Source: Bacteroidales bacterium
Lineage (GTDB): Bacteria > Bacteroidota > Bacteroidia > Bacteroidales > UBA12077
Direction: 5' to 3'
DNA: 64,000 nt
Assembly: GCA_016342685.1 (NCBI GenBank)
Contig: JAEINU010000004.1
Span: forward strand, 1 to 64,000
Position numbers and translations under genes: made by a program. Below the pieces are notes generated by a model. It had not been told where the DNA came from. It did no database searches and saw nothing but the letters and a program-made list of their open reading frames with translations. The first letter of the stretch is position 1, and each line of letters starts with the position of its first letter. Of the stretch, positions 35,394-44,132 are shown one piece after another.

Positions 35394-35427
35394 ATTATCA
35401 AAACATTTTAAAGATATTTTTTCTGCC

Positions 35428-35886
35428 ATGAATAAACTTGATAACATAGATCACAAAATTTTACGTATTCTTCAAAGCGATGGAAGAATTACAACCAAAG
35501 AATTAGCAAGCAAATTACATCTTACAAATACACCTGTTTATGAACGGGTGCGAAAACTTGAAAAATCCGGAATTATTGAAAAATATGTTGCCATATTAAA
35601 TCCTGAAAAACTAAACAGGAATATGGTCGTATTTATTGATGTTAACTTACAGAAACACACAAAAGAAGCCGTTGACAATTTTAGAACAGCAGCTTTAATA
35701 TTTCCAGAAGTAGTTGAGTTTCATAATGTAACAGGAGAATACGATGTGCATCTTAAAATTATGGTAAAAGATATGTCGGAATTTAAGATTTTTATTGAAG
35801 AAAAACTTTCCGGCTTAGATTATGTAAACACATTTCATAGTTCATTTGCTATTTCATCCGAAACAAAAACAGGATTTGATATTTAG
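35428..35886 (+). CDS. Lrp/AsnC-family transcriptional regulator
   Basis: A 152-residue regulator. The N-terminal helix-turn-helix (about 5-55; LDNIDHKILRILQSDGRITTKELASKL) and the C-terminal RAM/ligand domain (about 65-145; VVEFHNVTGEYDVHLKIMVKD) are complete. Lrp-family proteins respond to amino acids. Its divergence from the por operon suggests that it tunes amino-acid-derived 2-oxoacid oxidation. The ribE gene follows 87 nt later with its own promoter. Confidence 0.94.
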   Translation: MNKLDNIDHKILRILQSDGRITTKELASKLHLTNTPVYERVRKLEKSGIIEKYVAILNPEKLNRNMVVFIDVNLQKHTKEAVDNFRTAALIFPEVVEFHNVTGEYDVHLKIMVKDMSEFKIFIEEKLSGLDYVNTFHSSFAISSETKTGFDI

Positions 35887-35911
35887 GTTAAACTCTTAAC
35901 ATAAATTTAAC

Positions 35912-35942
35912 TTGCCGAATAGTGTAAATCTTCATAAATTCG
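35912..35942 (+). promoter_or_regulatory. Promoter of ribE
   Basis: TTG (35912-35914) is followed by 20 nt and TAAATTCG (35935-35942), one base off the -7 consensus TAnnTTTG. It ends 31 nt before the ribE start. No FMN riboswitch fits in this short leader. Confidence 0.5.
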
Positions 35943-35973
35943 CAGAAATTTAAACACTTAAAAAAATAGAATT

Positions 35974-36579
35974 ATGTTTTCAGGTATAGTTGAACTAGCT
36001 GCTGAAGTTGTAAAACTTGAAAAAGATAAAAGCAATTTACATATAACAATGCATTGCTCTTTTGCAGATGAATTAAAAATTGATCAAAGTATTGCTCATA
36101 ACGGAGTGTGTTTGACAGTTGTTAAAATTGATAAAGAAAATAAAACATTTACTGTTACTGCTATTCAAGAAACTCTCGATAAATCGAATTTAGGTTTATT
36201 GGAAGTTGGATCTAAAGTAAATCTTGAGCGCAGCATGAAGATTGACAGTTTATTAGATGGACATATGGTTCAAGGTCATGTTGATCAAACTGCTACTTGT
36301 TCAAACGTTCGTGAAGCAGACGGAAGTTGGTATTACACATTCGAATATGATCCTTCGTTGGAAGATTATATTACAGTAGAAAAAGGATCTGTATCGGTTA
36401 ATGGAGTTAGCTTAACTGTTGTAAATTCTAAGGATAATTCGTTCGAAGTTGCAATTATTCCATTTACATACGATTTAACAAACTTCCACACATTTAAACC
36501 AGGAACTGTTGTTAATATTGAGTTTGATATTATTGGAAAATATGTTGCGCGTATTGTGAGACAGCAATTAGCCAAGTAA
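35974..36579 (+). CDS. ribE: Riboflavin synthase, alpha chain
   Basis: A 201-residue enzyme that converts two 6,7-dimethyl-8-ribityllumazine molecules to riboflavin. It starts with the family MFSGIVE and has two lumazine-binding repeats (about 1-97 and 98-195); the repeated IAHNGVCLTVVKID and SVSNGVSLTVVNS-type segments are visible. The length is normal. It is monocistronic, with a promoter at 35912-35942 and a terminator immediately after. Confidence 0.96.
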   Translation: MFSGIVELAAEVVKLEKDKSNLHITMHCSFADELKIDQSIAHNGVCLTVVKIDKENKTFTVTAIQETLDKSNLGLLEVGSKVNLERSMKIDSLLDGHMVQGHVDQTATCSNVREADGSWYYTFEYDPSLEDYITVEKGSVSVNGVSLTVVNSKDNSFEVAIIPFTYDLTNFHTFKPGTVVNIEFDIIGKYVARIVRQQLAK

Positions 36580-36598
36580 AAAACAAAATAATATATTG

Positions 36599-36628
36599 GA
36601 AAGCCTCATATATTATGGGGCTTTCTTC
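36599..36628 (+). terminator. Terminator of ribE
   Basis: The stem GAAAGCC / GGCTTTC with a short inner extension (TC...GG region) and a loop of about 13 nt is followed by a weak T-rich stretch (TTCATTAT). It lies 20 nt after the ribE stop. Confidence 0.65.
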
Positions 36629-36667
36629 ATTATATGTAGAAAAACAATTATGATAATAGTTAATTTC

Positions 36668-36743
36668 ATATTTCGACAAGCTCAATATAACAAGATTTTC
36701 TTTATCTTATATGTCACACTCAACTTGTCGAAGTGTGTTCTCA
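36668..36743. repeat. Intergenic repeat A, inverted pair
   Basis: Two diverged units of repeat A lie head to head: TTTCGACAAGCTCAATATAA-C (36671-36691) and the reverse complement of CACTTCGACAAGTTGAGTGT-GAC (36713-36735). They would form a long imperfect hairpin. A single unit is at 29168-29190. It lies just upstream of an orphan kinase gene. Confidence 0.55.
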
Positions 36744-36778
36744 AACTAAAGAATTTTTGAATAATCTAAACTAAGAAT

Positions 36779-37828
36779 ATGAAAAGTTCATCGCCAAAGC
36801 AATTGGCAATAATTATTGCATTTATTACAATTATAATTGCCGGGACAACACAGCTAATTCTAAATTGGCCTATCGATGCTAATTTCATTTTTAAATTAGC
36901 CTTTTCATTAATGTTGATTTTTATTAGTATTTACATAATTGTTTATTACCTACTTAACAGTTTTATTTTCGAGAAAATCAATCCAATTTATAAAACAATA
37001 CACAATTTAAATATCCCCGAAAAAGAGTTAAAGAAAGATATTGAAGAAAGAGATATAGTAAATGATGTAAATGTAGAAGTCCAAAACTGGGCAAATAGAA
37101 AAACAGAAGAAATAGATCAGCTGAAGCAAATGGCGAAATACCGGAAAGAATTTCTTGGTAATGTTTCACACGAGCTTAAAACTCCTATTTTCAATATTCA
37201 AGGTTATGTTCTTACACTTTTAGATGGTGGTTTATACGATTCCAATATCAATCAAAAATATCTTGAGAAAACCGAGAAAAGTATAAATCGCATGATTTCT
37301 ATTGTTAAAGATTTAGAAGAAATTACTCGTTTAGAATCAGGAGAATTAAAATTGAATTATTCAACTTTTAATATTGTAAAACTTGTCGAAGAAGTTTTTG
37401 AATCACAAGAACTTAGAGCCAAAAAACACAATATAAATTTGAGTTTCAAAAACAATACCGACAAAACAGTTTGGGTAAATGCTGATAGAGAACAAATCGA
37501 TCATTTACTTACAAATTTAATTGTTAACTCAATTAATTACGGAAAAGAAAATGAAGGAATTACTGATGTTTCTTTTCTTGAAATGGGTGAAAACATATTA
37601 ATAGAAATTGCCGATAATGGTTCAGGCATATCTGAGAAAGATGTGCCACGAATTTTCGAAAGATTCTATAGAGTTGATAAAAGTCGTTCCAGAGATTCTG
37701 GCGGAACCGGTTTAGGCTTGGCAATTGTGAAGCATATTATCGAAGCACATAACCAAACGATAAACGTTCGTAGCACAATAAACAAGGGCACTTCCTTTGC
37801 CTTTACGCTTAAAAAAGGAGAAAAATAA
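36779..37828 (+). CDS. PhoR-like sensor histidine kinase (orphan)
   Basis: A 349-residue kinase with two N-terminal membrane helices (about 8-28 and 34-60) and almost no periplasmic loop. A linker with HAMP-like character (about 60-115) leads to the HisKA domain with FLGNVSHELKTPIFNIQGY and an HATPase_c domain (N box LLTNLIVNSINYG, G boxes ADNGSGISEKD and GGTGLGLAIV). The catalytic motifs match the PhoR/BaeS class. No response regulator gene adjoins it, which is unusual. The downstream gene is ileS with its own promoter. Confidence 0.92.
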   Translation: MKSSSPKQLAIIIAFITIIIAGTTQLILNWPIDANFIFKLAFSLMLIFISIYIIVYYLLNSFIFEKINPIYKTIHNLNIPEKELKKDIEERDIVNDVNVEVQNWANRKTEEIDQLKQMAKYRKEFLGNVSHELKTPIFNIQGYVLTLLDGGLYDSNINQKYLEKTEKSINRMISIVKDLEEITRLESGELKLNYSTFNIVKLVEEVFESQELRAKKHNINLSFKNNTDKTVWVNADREQIDHLLTNLIVNSINYGKENEGITDVSFLEMGENILIEIADNGSGISEKDVPRIFERFYRVDKSRSRDSGGTGLGLAIVKHIIEAHNQTINVRSTINKGTSFAFTLKKGEK

Positions 37829-37847
37829 TCAAGTCATAAATTTTTGA

Positions 37848-37878
37848 TTGCATTTTATTTCGCATAAGCCTATCTTTG
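37848..37878 (+). promoter_or_regulatory. Promoter of ileS
   Basis: TTG (37848-37850), 20 nt, then TATCTTTG (37871-37878): a full match to the Bacteroidota pattern. It ends 42 nt before the ileS ATG. A small GCCTA...TAGGC hairpin overlaps the -7 box. Confidence 0.6.
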
Positions 37879-37920
37879 TAGGCTTTAAAATATTGTAGTC
37901 CATTAAAATAAAGAATATCA

Positions 37921-40900
37921 ATGAGTAAAAAATTCAAAACATATCCGCAACTTGATTTATCGCAAGTAAACAAGGATATACTAGCACGTTGGGATGTAAA
38001 TGACGTATTTCATAAGAGTATAACTACACGTGAAGGAAAACCAACCTTTGTATTTTACGAAGGACCTCCATCAGCAAATGGAATGCCTGGGATTCATCAC
38101 GTAATGGCTCGTGCTATTAAAGATATTTTTTGCCGTTACAAAACCATGCAAGGTTATTTAGTAAAACGTAAAGCAGGGTGGGATACTCACGGTTTACCTG
38201 TTGAACTTGCTGTTGAAAAAGCTTTGGGAATTACTAAGGAAGATATTGGAAAGAAAATTACTGTTGATAAATACAACGAGACTTGTCGTAAAGAAGTAAT
38301 GAAATATACCGATGTGTGGGAAGATCTTACGCATAAAATGGGATATTGGGTAAACATGGACGATCCATATATTACATTTGACAATAGATATATTGAAACT
38401 TTATGGTATTTATTAAAACAGCTTTTCGAAAAAGACTTAATTTATAAAGGATATACAATTCAACCATATTCACCTGCTGCCGGAACAGGTTTAAGTACAC
38501 ATGAACTGAACCAGCCAGGTTGTTACAAAGATGTAAAAGACACAACTTGTGTTGCTCAATTTAAAGTAACAAGAGAAGAAAAATCTGAATTCCTATTTAA
38601 AGATACAGATACTGATGTTTACTTTATTGCATGGACAACTACACCTTGGACTTTACCATCGAACACAGCATTAGCTGTTGGTGCAAAGATAAATTATGTT
38701 CGAGTTAGAACATTTAATCAATATACTGGTGAGCCAATAACTGTTGTTTTAGCTAAAGATTTATTCAATGCTCATTTCGATAAGAAATCAGAAGAATTAA
38801 GTCTTGAAGATTATAAAGTTGGAGACAAAAAGATTCCTTATAAAGTTCTTGATACTTTCACTGGGAAAGATATTGAAGGAACCAATTACGAACAATTAAT
38901 TGATTGGGTAAAACCTGAAGGTGATGCTTTTAGAGTTATCACAGGTGATTTTGTTACTACAGAAGATGGAACAGGAATTGTTCACATTGCTCCTACTTTT
39001 GGTGCCGATGATGATCGTGTTGCAAAACAAAACAATATATCTCCACTTGTTTTATTTGATAAAGAAGACAAGATGCAACCAATGGTTGATAAACGTGGTA
39101 GATTGTTTCCAATCGAAGATTTAAATCCTGATTTTGTTGCTAAAAATGTAAATCAAGAAACCTATAAGCCATTTGCCAGCAGATATGTTAAGAACGAATA
39201 CGACGAATCTTTAACAGAAAAGGATGCAACTCTTGACGTTGATATTTCTGTAATGCTTAAGAAAGAAAACAAGGCATTTAAAATTGAGAAGCACGTTCAC
39301 AACTATCCACATTGTTGGAGAACCGATAAGCCTGTTTTATATTATCCATTAGATTCGTGGTTTATAAAAACTACAGCAATCAAAGATCGTATGATCGAGC
39401 TGAATAAAACAATTAACTGGAAACCAGAATCGACAGGAACAGGTCGTTTCGGAAAATGGTTAGAAAACTTACAAGATTGGAATTTATCTCGTTCTCGTTA
39501 TTGGGGAACACCTCTTCCTATTTGGGTTTCAGAAGATAAAACTGAAATAAAATGCATTGGGTCTGTTGAAGAACTATTCGCTGAGATTGACAAGTCGATT
39601 AAAGCTGGAGTAATGACAGAAAATCCATATGCTAAATTTACTGTTGGAGATAACTCAAAAGAAAACTACGAAAAAATAGATTTACACCGTCCGTATGTTG
39701 ATGGCATTTATTTAGTTTCTGATTCTGGTCAGAAAATGACTCGTGAGTTAGACCTTATTGACGTTTGGTTCGATTCAGGGGCGATGCCATATGCACAATT
39801 ACATTATCCATTCGAAAATAAAGAAGGATTCGATCAAGTTTATCCTGCCGATTTTATTGCCGAAGGTGTTGACCAAACTCGCGGATGGTTCTTTACATTG
39901 CATGCTATTTCAACTATGTTATTCGATTCTGTTGCATTTAAAAATATCATCTCAAATGGTTTAGTTCTAGATAAAGCTGGAGCTAAAATGTCGAAGCGTT
40001 TAGGAAATGCCGTTGACCCATTCGAAACAATCGAAAAGAATGGTTCCGATCCATTACGTTGGTATATGATTACAAATGCTCAACCTTGGGATAATCTAAA
40101 ATTTGACCGTGGCGGAATTGATGAAGTAAAACGTAAGTTTTTTGGAACATTATATAATACATATTCATTCTTTGCACTTTACGCAAATGTAGATGGATTT
40201 AAATTTGCTGAAGAAGAAATTCCAGTTAACGAACGTCCTGAGATTGATCGTTGGGTAATTTCATTATTAAACTCTCTTGTAAAAGAAGTTGAGAGTGATT
40301 ACGAAAATTACGAGCCAACTAGAGCTGGCCGTGCAATTCAAGAGTTTGTAACAGAGAATTTAAGTAACTGGTACGTTCGATTAAATCGTAAACGGTATTG
40401 GGGTGGCGAATATTCGAAAGATAAAATTGCTGCTTACCAAACACTTTATACTTGTTTGGAAACTATTGCTCGATTAATGGCACCAATTGCTCCTTTCTTT
40501 GCCGATCAGTTATTTATTGATTTAAATACTATTACTGAAAAAGATCTAACAGAATCGGTTCATATTGCTGATTTCCCAAAATGTAACGAAAGTTATATCG
40601 ATGCTGATTTAGAAGAACAAATGGATATTGCACAGCGTGTTTCATCTATGATTCTTGCTTTGCGTCGAAAAGTTAGTATTAAAGTACGTCAGCCATTAAG
40701 TAAAATAATGATTCCTATTTTAGATAAATCATTACAAGGAAAATTTGAAGCTGTTCGTAATTTAGTCCTTGGCGAAGTTAACGTTAAAGATGTTGAGTAT
40801 ATTACCGATACAACAGGTGTTTTAGTTAAGAAAATTAAACCAAACTTTAAAACCCTCGGACCAAAGCATGGTAAATTAATGAAACAAATATCTCAAGCAG

Positions 40901-41358
40901 TTGCTAAATTAACACAAGAAGATATTGTTTCGTTCGAACGCAATGAAAGCTTCGAGTTAAACGTTGATACTGAAAAGATAAGTCTTGTTCTTGAAGATGT
41001 TGAAATATCTTCGGAAGATATACCAGGTTGGTTAGTAGCAAACGATGGTAAATTAACTGTTGCCTTAGATATAAATATAACTGCCGAACTTCGTGAAGAA
41101 GGAATTGCTCGTGAATTTATAAACAGAATCCAAAACATTAGAAAAGACAGTAATTTTGATGTTACCGATAAAATTGAGATTCAGATTCAGAAACATGATT
41201 TAATCAATACAGCAATTGAAAAGTTTAGCGATTATATCAGCACACAAACTTTAGCAAATTCAATTGATTTAGTAGATAATTTTGAACAAAACTCTGTACA
41301 TCTCGTAGAAATTGATGAAGAGATAAAAACTAGTATTAAAATAGATAAGATAAAATAG
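37921..41358 (+). CDS. ileS: Isoleucyl-tRNA synthetase, type 2 (GXHH signature)
   Basis: A 1145-residue class Ia synthetase that charges tRNA-Ile. The first signature, normally HIGH, reads Gly57-Ile58-His59-His60 (PPSANGMPGIHH). The second is KMSKR at 689-693 (GAKMSKRLGN). A large editing domain (about 200-400; TTTPWTLPSNTALAVG, threonine-rich) and a C-terminal anticodon-binding region follow (about 760-1000). The length and the signature fit the eukaryote-like IleRS2 type. The swapped GXHH form is reported for IleRS2 enzymes with very high mupirocin resistance. It is the first gene of the ileS - DksA-like - lspA block. Confidence 0.96.
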   Translation: MSKKFKTYPQLDLSQVNKDILARWDVNDVFHKSITTREGKPTFVFYEGPPSANGMPGIHHVMARAIKDIFCRYKTMQGYLVKRKAGWDTHGLPVELAVEKALGITKEDIGKKITVDKYNETCRKEVMKYTDVWEDLTHKMGYWVNMDDPYITFDNRYIETLWYLLKQLFEKDLIYKGYTIQPYSPAAGTGLSTHELNQPGCYKDVKDTTCVAQFKVTREEKSEFLFKDTDTDVYFIAWTTTPWTLPSNTALAVGAKINYVRVRTFNQYTGEPITVVLAKDLFNAHFDKKSEELSLEDYKVGDKKIPYKVLDTFTGKDIEGTNYEQLIDWVKPEGDAFRVITGDFVTTEDGTGIVHIAPTFGADDDRVAKQNNISPLVLFDKEDKMQPMVDKRGRLFPIEDLNPDFVAKNVNQETYKPFASRYVKNEYDESLTEKDATLDVDISVMLKKENKAFKIEKHVHNYPHCWRTDKPVLYYPLDSWFIKTTAIKDRMIELNKTINWKPESTGTGRFGKWLENLQDWNLSRSRYWGTPLPIWVSEDKTEIKCIGSVEELFAEIDKSIKAGVMTENPYAKFTVGDNSKENYEKIDLHRPYVDGIYLVSDSGQKMTRELDLIDVWFDSGAMPYAQLHYPFENKEGFDQVYPADFIAEGVDQTRGWFFTLHAISTMLFDSVAFKNIISNGLVLDKAGAKMSKRLGNAVDPFETIEKNGSDPLRWYMITNAQPWDNLKFDRGGIDEVKRKFFGTLYNTYSFFALYANVDGFKFAEEEIPVNERPEIDRWVISLLNSLVKEVESDYENYEPTRAGRAIQEFVTENLSNWYVRLNRKRYWGGEYSKDKIAAYQTLYTCLETIARLMAPIAPFFADQLFIDLNTITEKDLTESVHIADFPKCNESYIDADLEEQMDIAQRVSSMILALRRKVSIKVRQPLSKIMIPILDKSLQGKFEAVRNLVLGEVNVKDVEYITDTTGVLVKKIKPNFKTLGPKHGKLMKQISQAVAKLTQEDIVSFERNESFELNVDTEKISLVLEDVEISSEDIPGWLVANDGKLTVALDINITAELREEGIAREFINRIQNIRKDSNFDVTDKIEIQIQKHDLINTAIEKFSDYISTQTLANSIDLVDNFEQNSVHLVEIDEEIKTSIKIDKIK

Positions 41359-41417
41359 CAATTACTTTTTTGAATTAAAAAATTTGCTATCTTTAAAAAA
41401 CATAAAATTTATGCATT

Positions 41418-41795
41418 ATGTCTGAAAAGAAAAGATTTACAGATGATGAGTTGGTAGAATTCAAAGAGCTAATTTTGCATAAGCTGGAAAAGGCTGAAGT
41501 AGATTTCGACATATTAAAGAAGACTATTACTCATAGCGAAAGCAATGACACACAGGATACATCACCTACTTTTAAAGTTTTAGAGGAAGGAGCTGCAACC
41601 TTGTCAAAAGAAGAAGCTGGTAGATTAGCACAACGCCAACAAAAATTTATTCAGCATTTACAAGCGGCACTTATTCGCATCGAAAATAAAACGTATGGAA
41701 TTTGTCGCGAAACGGGCAAATTAATTTCTAAAGAAAGATTACGTGCCGTACCTCATGCAACATTAAGTATTGAGGCTAAACAAAATCAACGTTAA
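41418..41795 (+). CDS. TraR/DksA-family protein with lost zinc ligands
   Basis: A 125-residue helical protein of the TraR/DksA family: a long N-terminal coiled coil (about 8-90; acidic-basic heptads) and the C-terminal motif ENKTYGICRETGKLISKERLRAVPHATLS. The four zinc-finger cysteines of DksA are reduced to one (Cys96), while the surrounding GICRETGK and ERLRAVPHA sequence is conserved. It may bind RNA polymerase through the secondary channel and respond to (p)ppGpp. The location between ileS and lspA recurs in Bacteroidota (from memory). Confidence 0.9.
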   Translation: MSEKKRFTDDELVEFKELILHKLEKAEVDFDILKKTITHSESNDTQDTSPTFKVLEEGAATLSKEEAGRLAQRQQKFIQHLQAALIRIENKTYGICRETGKLISKERLRAVPHATLSIEAKQNQR

Positions 41796-41902
41796 AGAAT
41801 ACTTTTAACATAATTTATGAAATGATTGGATCTTTTTGATTCAATCATTTTTTATTATTCGACTCTTTTTAATAGTTTTACGACCAACTAAAAAATGGAA
41901 AA

Positions 41903-42514
41903 ATGAAATCAATCACTACTAAATCTGTTTTAATAATTCTTCTTGTACTAATTATTGATCAAACATTTAAAATGTGGATCAAGACTCATATGATTTTAGG
42001 ACAAGAATATAAGATATTAGGCGATTGGTTTATTATTCATTTTACTGAAAATAATGGAATGGCTTTCGGAATGGAATTCTGGGGTAAGAATGGTAAAATA
42101 TTTCTAACCTTATTTAGAATAGTTGCCGTTTTTGGTATTGGATGGTACATGAAAATATTAATTCAACAGAAAGCACCTAAAATGGTTGTAATAAGCATTG
42201 CTTTAATTCTTGCAGGTGCTTTAGGAAATATTATCGATAGTGTATTTTATGGTGTTATTTTCAACGAAAGCTTTTACCAAGTAGCCGAATTTTTTCCACA
42301 AGGTGGCGGATATACAACTTGGTTTCAGGGTAGGGTTGTAGACATGCTATATTTTCCTGTTTTTAGTGGACATTACCCTAGTTGGTTTCCATTTTGGTCT
42401 AATCAGGAATTTATATTTTTCAGACCTGTATTTAACATTGCTGATTCTGCCATAACACTTGGTGTTGTTTACATTCTTATGTTCGAAAGATCTTTCTTCA
42501 AACACATTGATTAA
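41903..42514 (+). CDS. lspA: Lipoprotein signal peptidase (signal peptidase II)
   Basis: A 203-residue four-helix membrane aspartyl protease that cleaves lipidated prolipoproteins. Motifs: FTENNGMAFGM, GALGNIIDS, catalytic Asp147 in RVVDMLYFP and Asp181 in FNIADSAITLGV. It is about 40 residues longer than the E. coli enzyme (164), largely through a segment between GNIID and RVVDML (about 113-143; glycine/aromatic-rich). With lgt (55275-56072) two of the lipoprotein-processing enzymes are in this window. Confidence 0.95.
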   Translation: MKSITTKSVLIILLVLIIDQTFKMWIKTHMILGQEYKILGDWFIIHFTENNGMAFGMEFWGKNGKIFLTLFRIVAVFGIGWYMKILIQQKAPKMVVISIALILAGALGNIIDSVFYGVIFNESFYQVAEFFPQGGGYTTWFQGRVVDMLYFPVFSGHYPSWFPFWSNQEFIFFRPVFNIADSAITLGVVYILMFERSFFKHID

Positions 42515-42596
42515 TTTTTTTAGATTTCCAGTAAACATTTCTCTTCTGAAACTCGTAGAAATGTTGTTACTTTATTAGAAATTTAAAAGCTCAGCC

Positions 42597-43448
42597 ATGT
42601 ATCGTATTATTGTTCCAGTCGACTTTTCAGAAGAATCTCTTTATGGTCTCGAATTAGCAATCCTTTTTGCAAACAAAGCTGCTTGTAAAATTGAAATGGT
42701 TTATGTTCAAAAAAAGAGCTTGGATTATAATCCTGGACCGAAAGATGGAGAAATAAAATATGCAGAGAAAGAGTTCTTCAAGATTCAAGAGAAATACAAA
42801 AAAAACATACATACAAAATCAGAATTAGTATATATTATTAAAAGCGGAAGAATTTATAGAGAAATTGTAAATCAAGCAAACTCTTTTAAAGATTCCTTTA
42901 TTGTTGCTTCGACGCATGGGGCATCAGATTTTGAAAAGTTCTTTATAGGAAGCAATGCATTTAAAATTATTTCATCTACAATTAAACCTGTTATTACAAT
43001 TCGCGGTAATACAATACCAAAGAAAATTAATAAAATAATCTTACCTCTTGATATTTCGGTGGACACAAGACAAAAAGTTCCATTTACTGCCGAGTTAGCC
43101 AAATTATTTAATGCTGAAGTACATGTAATTACGATTACTTCACTACAAACAGATGACATAAGTAAAAAGCTTTCTGCTTACTCTAAACAGGTATGCGAGT
43201 ATCTTGACAATCAAGGGATAAAAAATAAATCAGATGCTTTAATTGGATCAAAATTAACTGATATTGTTTTAGACTATTCGGATAAAGTTAAAGCTGATTT
43301 AATATCAATTATGACGGAGCAAGTTTCAGATTCCAATTTTATTTTAGGAACAGCGGCCCAAGAAATGCTTAACAAATCGAACGTCCCTATTTTAAGTATT
43401 AACCCAAAAGAATTGCATCTTTCTGAAGCATTCAGAACACAAGGGTAA
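42597..43448 (+). CDS. Tandem universal stress protein
   Basis: A 283-residue cytoplasmic protein with two UspA-like domains (about 1-140 and 150-280). The first begins YRIIVPVDFSEESLYGLELAI and ends in FIGSNAFKIISSTIKPVITI. The second begins INKIILPLDISVDTRQKVPF and ends in FILGTAAQEMLNKSNVPILSI. The ATP motif GxxGS/T is present as SNFILGTAAQ in domain 2. The function (stress survival, nucleotide binding) is only general. The stop codon abuts the convergent rlpA gene with no spacer. Confidence 0.92.
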   Translation: MYRIIVPVDFSEESLYGLELAILFANKAACKIEMVYVQKKSLDYNPGPKDGEIKYAEKEFFKIQEKYKKNIHTKSELVYIIKSGRIYREIVNQANSFKDSFIVASTHGASDFEKFFIGSNAFKIISSTIKPVITIRGNTIPKKINKIILPLDISVDTRQKVPFTAELAKLFNAEVHVITITSLQTDDISKKLSAYSKQVCEYLDNQGIKNKSDALIGSKLTDIVLDYSDKVKADLISIMTEQVSDSNFILGTAAQEMLNKSNVPILSINPKELHLSEAFRTQG

Positions 43449-44132
43449 TTATTTAAACTCAACAATAAAACAATCGGGATATTTACTTTTGAGTTTTGAT
43501 TTTAACTGCTCTAACAAACTTGTGTCTTTTGAGTTACCCACAATTACTCTATAAAGTTTTTTTGTTTTAACCTGAAGAATCTCAACGTAAACTTCTTGTT
43601 TAAATTCTAATTCGATTTTAGCAATTAATTTTATAAGGTTTTCATCATCGGTATAACTTCCTATTTGGATTCCTTTCCCAGTTGGATTAACAATTTTTGA
43701 ATTTAGTTTGTAATACGCTTTTGCAGATTCCTTTTTTACTCCTGATTTTTTATCAGGCAAATCGTTCGTATTTGCAATTACCTCTATTTTTACTTTTACT
43801 AATCCTTTCGAAACAAAATCAAGATCTTCTGCAACTGATTTAGATAAATCAATTATTCTATTATCGACAAAAGGTCCACGATCGTTTATACGAACAACTA
43901 CAAACTTATTATTCTCAAGATTGGTTACTTTCACAATAGTTCCAAAAGGAAGCTTTTGATGTGCAGCGGTCTTTTTTGCGTGATAATAAATTTCGCCATT
44001 GGCTGTTTGACGCCCTTCAAATTTATCGGCATAAAAACTGGCTATCCCTATTTTAGTATAGCTGCTTGTTTGTGCTTTTACCACATAAAATCCAAGTAAA
44101 AGTAATGCTATTAATAAACTCCTAATTTTCAT
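43449..44132 (-). CDS. rlpA: RlpA-like protein (DPBB plus SPOR)
   Basis: A 227-residue exported protein: a signal peptide (ending VVKAQ), a double-psi beta-barrel domain (about 24-118; [54 protein letters not shown]) and a C-terminal SPOR-like domain (about 150-225; [16 protein letters not shown]). RlpA cleaves or binds denuded peptidoglycan at the septum. The conserved RINDRGPF loop with catalytic Asp is present. The start overlaps the end of the rhomboid gene by 11 nt. Confidence 0.93.
   Translation of the reverse strand: MKIRSLLIALLLLGFYVVKAQTSSYTKIGIASFYADKFEGRQTANGEIYYHAKKTAAHQKLPFGTIVKVTNLENNKFVVVRINDRGPFVDNRIIDLSKSVAEDLDFVSKGLVKVKIEVIANTNDLPDKKSGVKKESAKAYYKLNSKIVNPTGKGIQIGSYTDDENLIKLIAKIELEFKQEVYVEILQVKTKKLYRVIVGNSKDTSLLEQLKSKLKSKYPDCFIVEFK

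Noticed and set aside
35887-35973. FMN riboswitch upstream of ribE
   Set aside because: The leader is only about 30 nt after the predicted promoter and lacks the conserved RFN elements.
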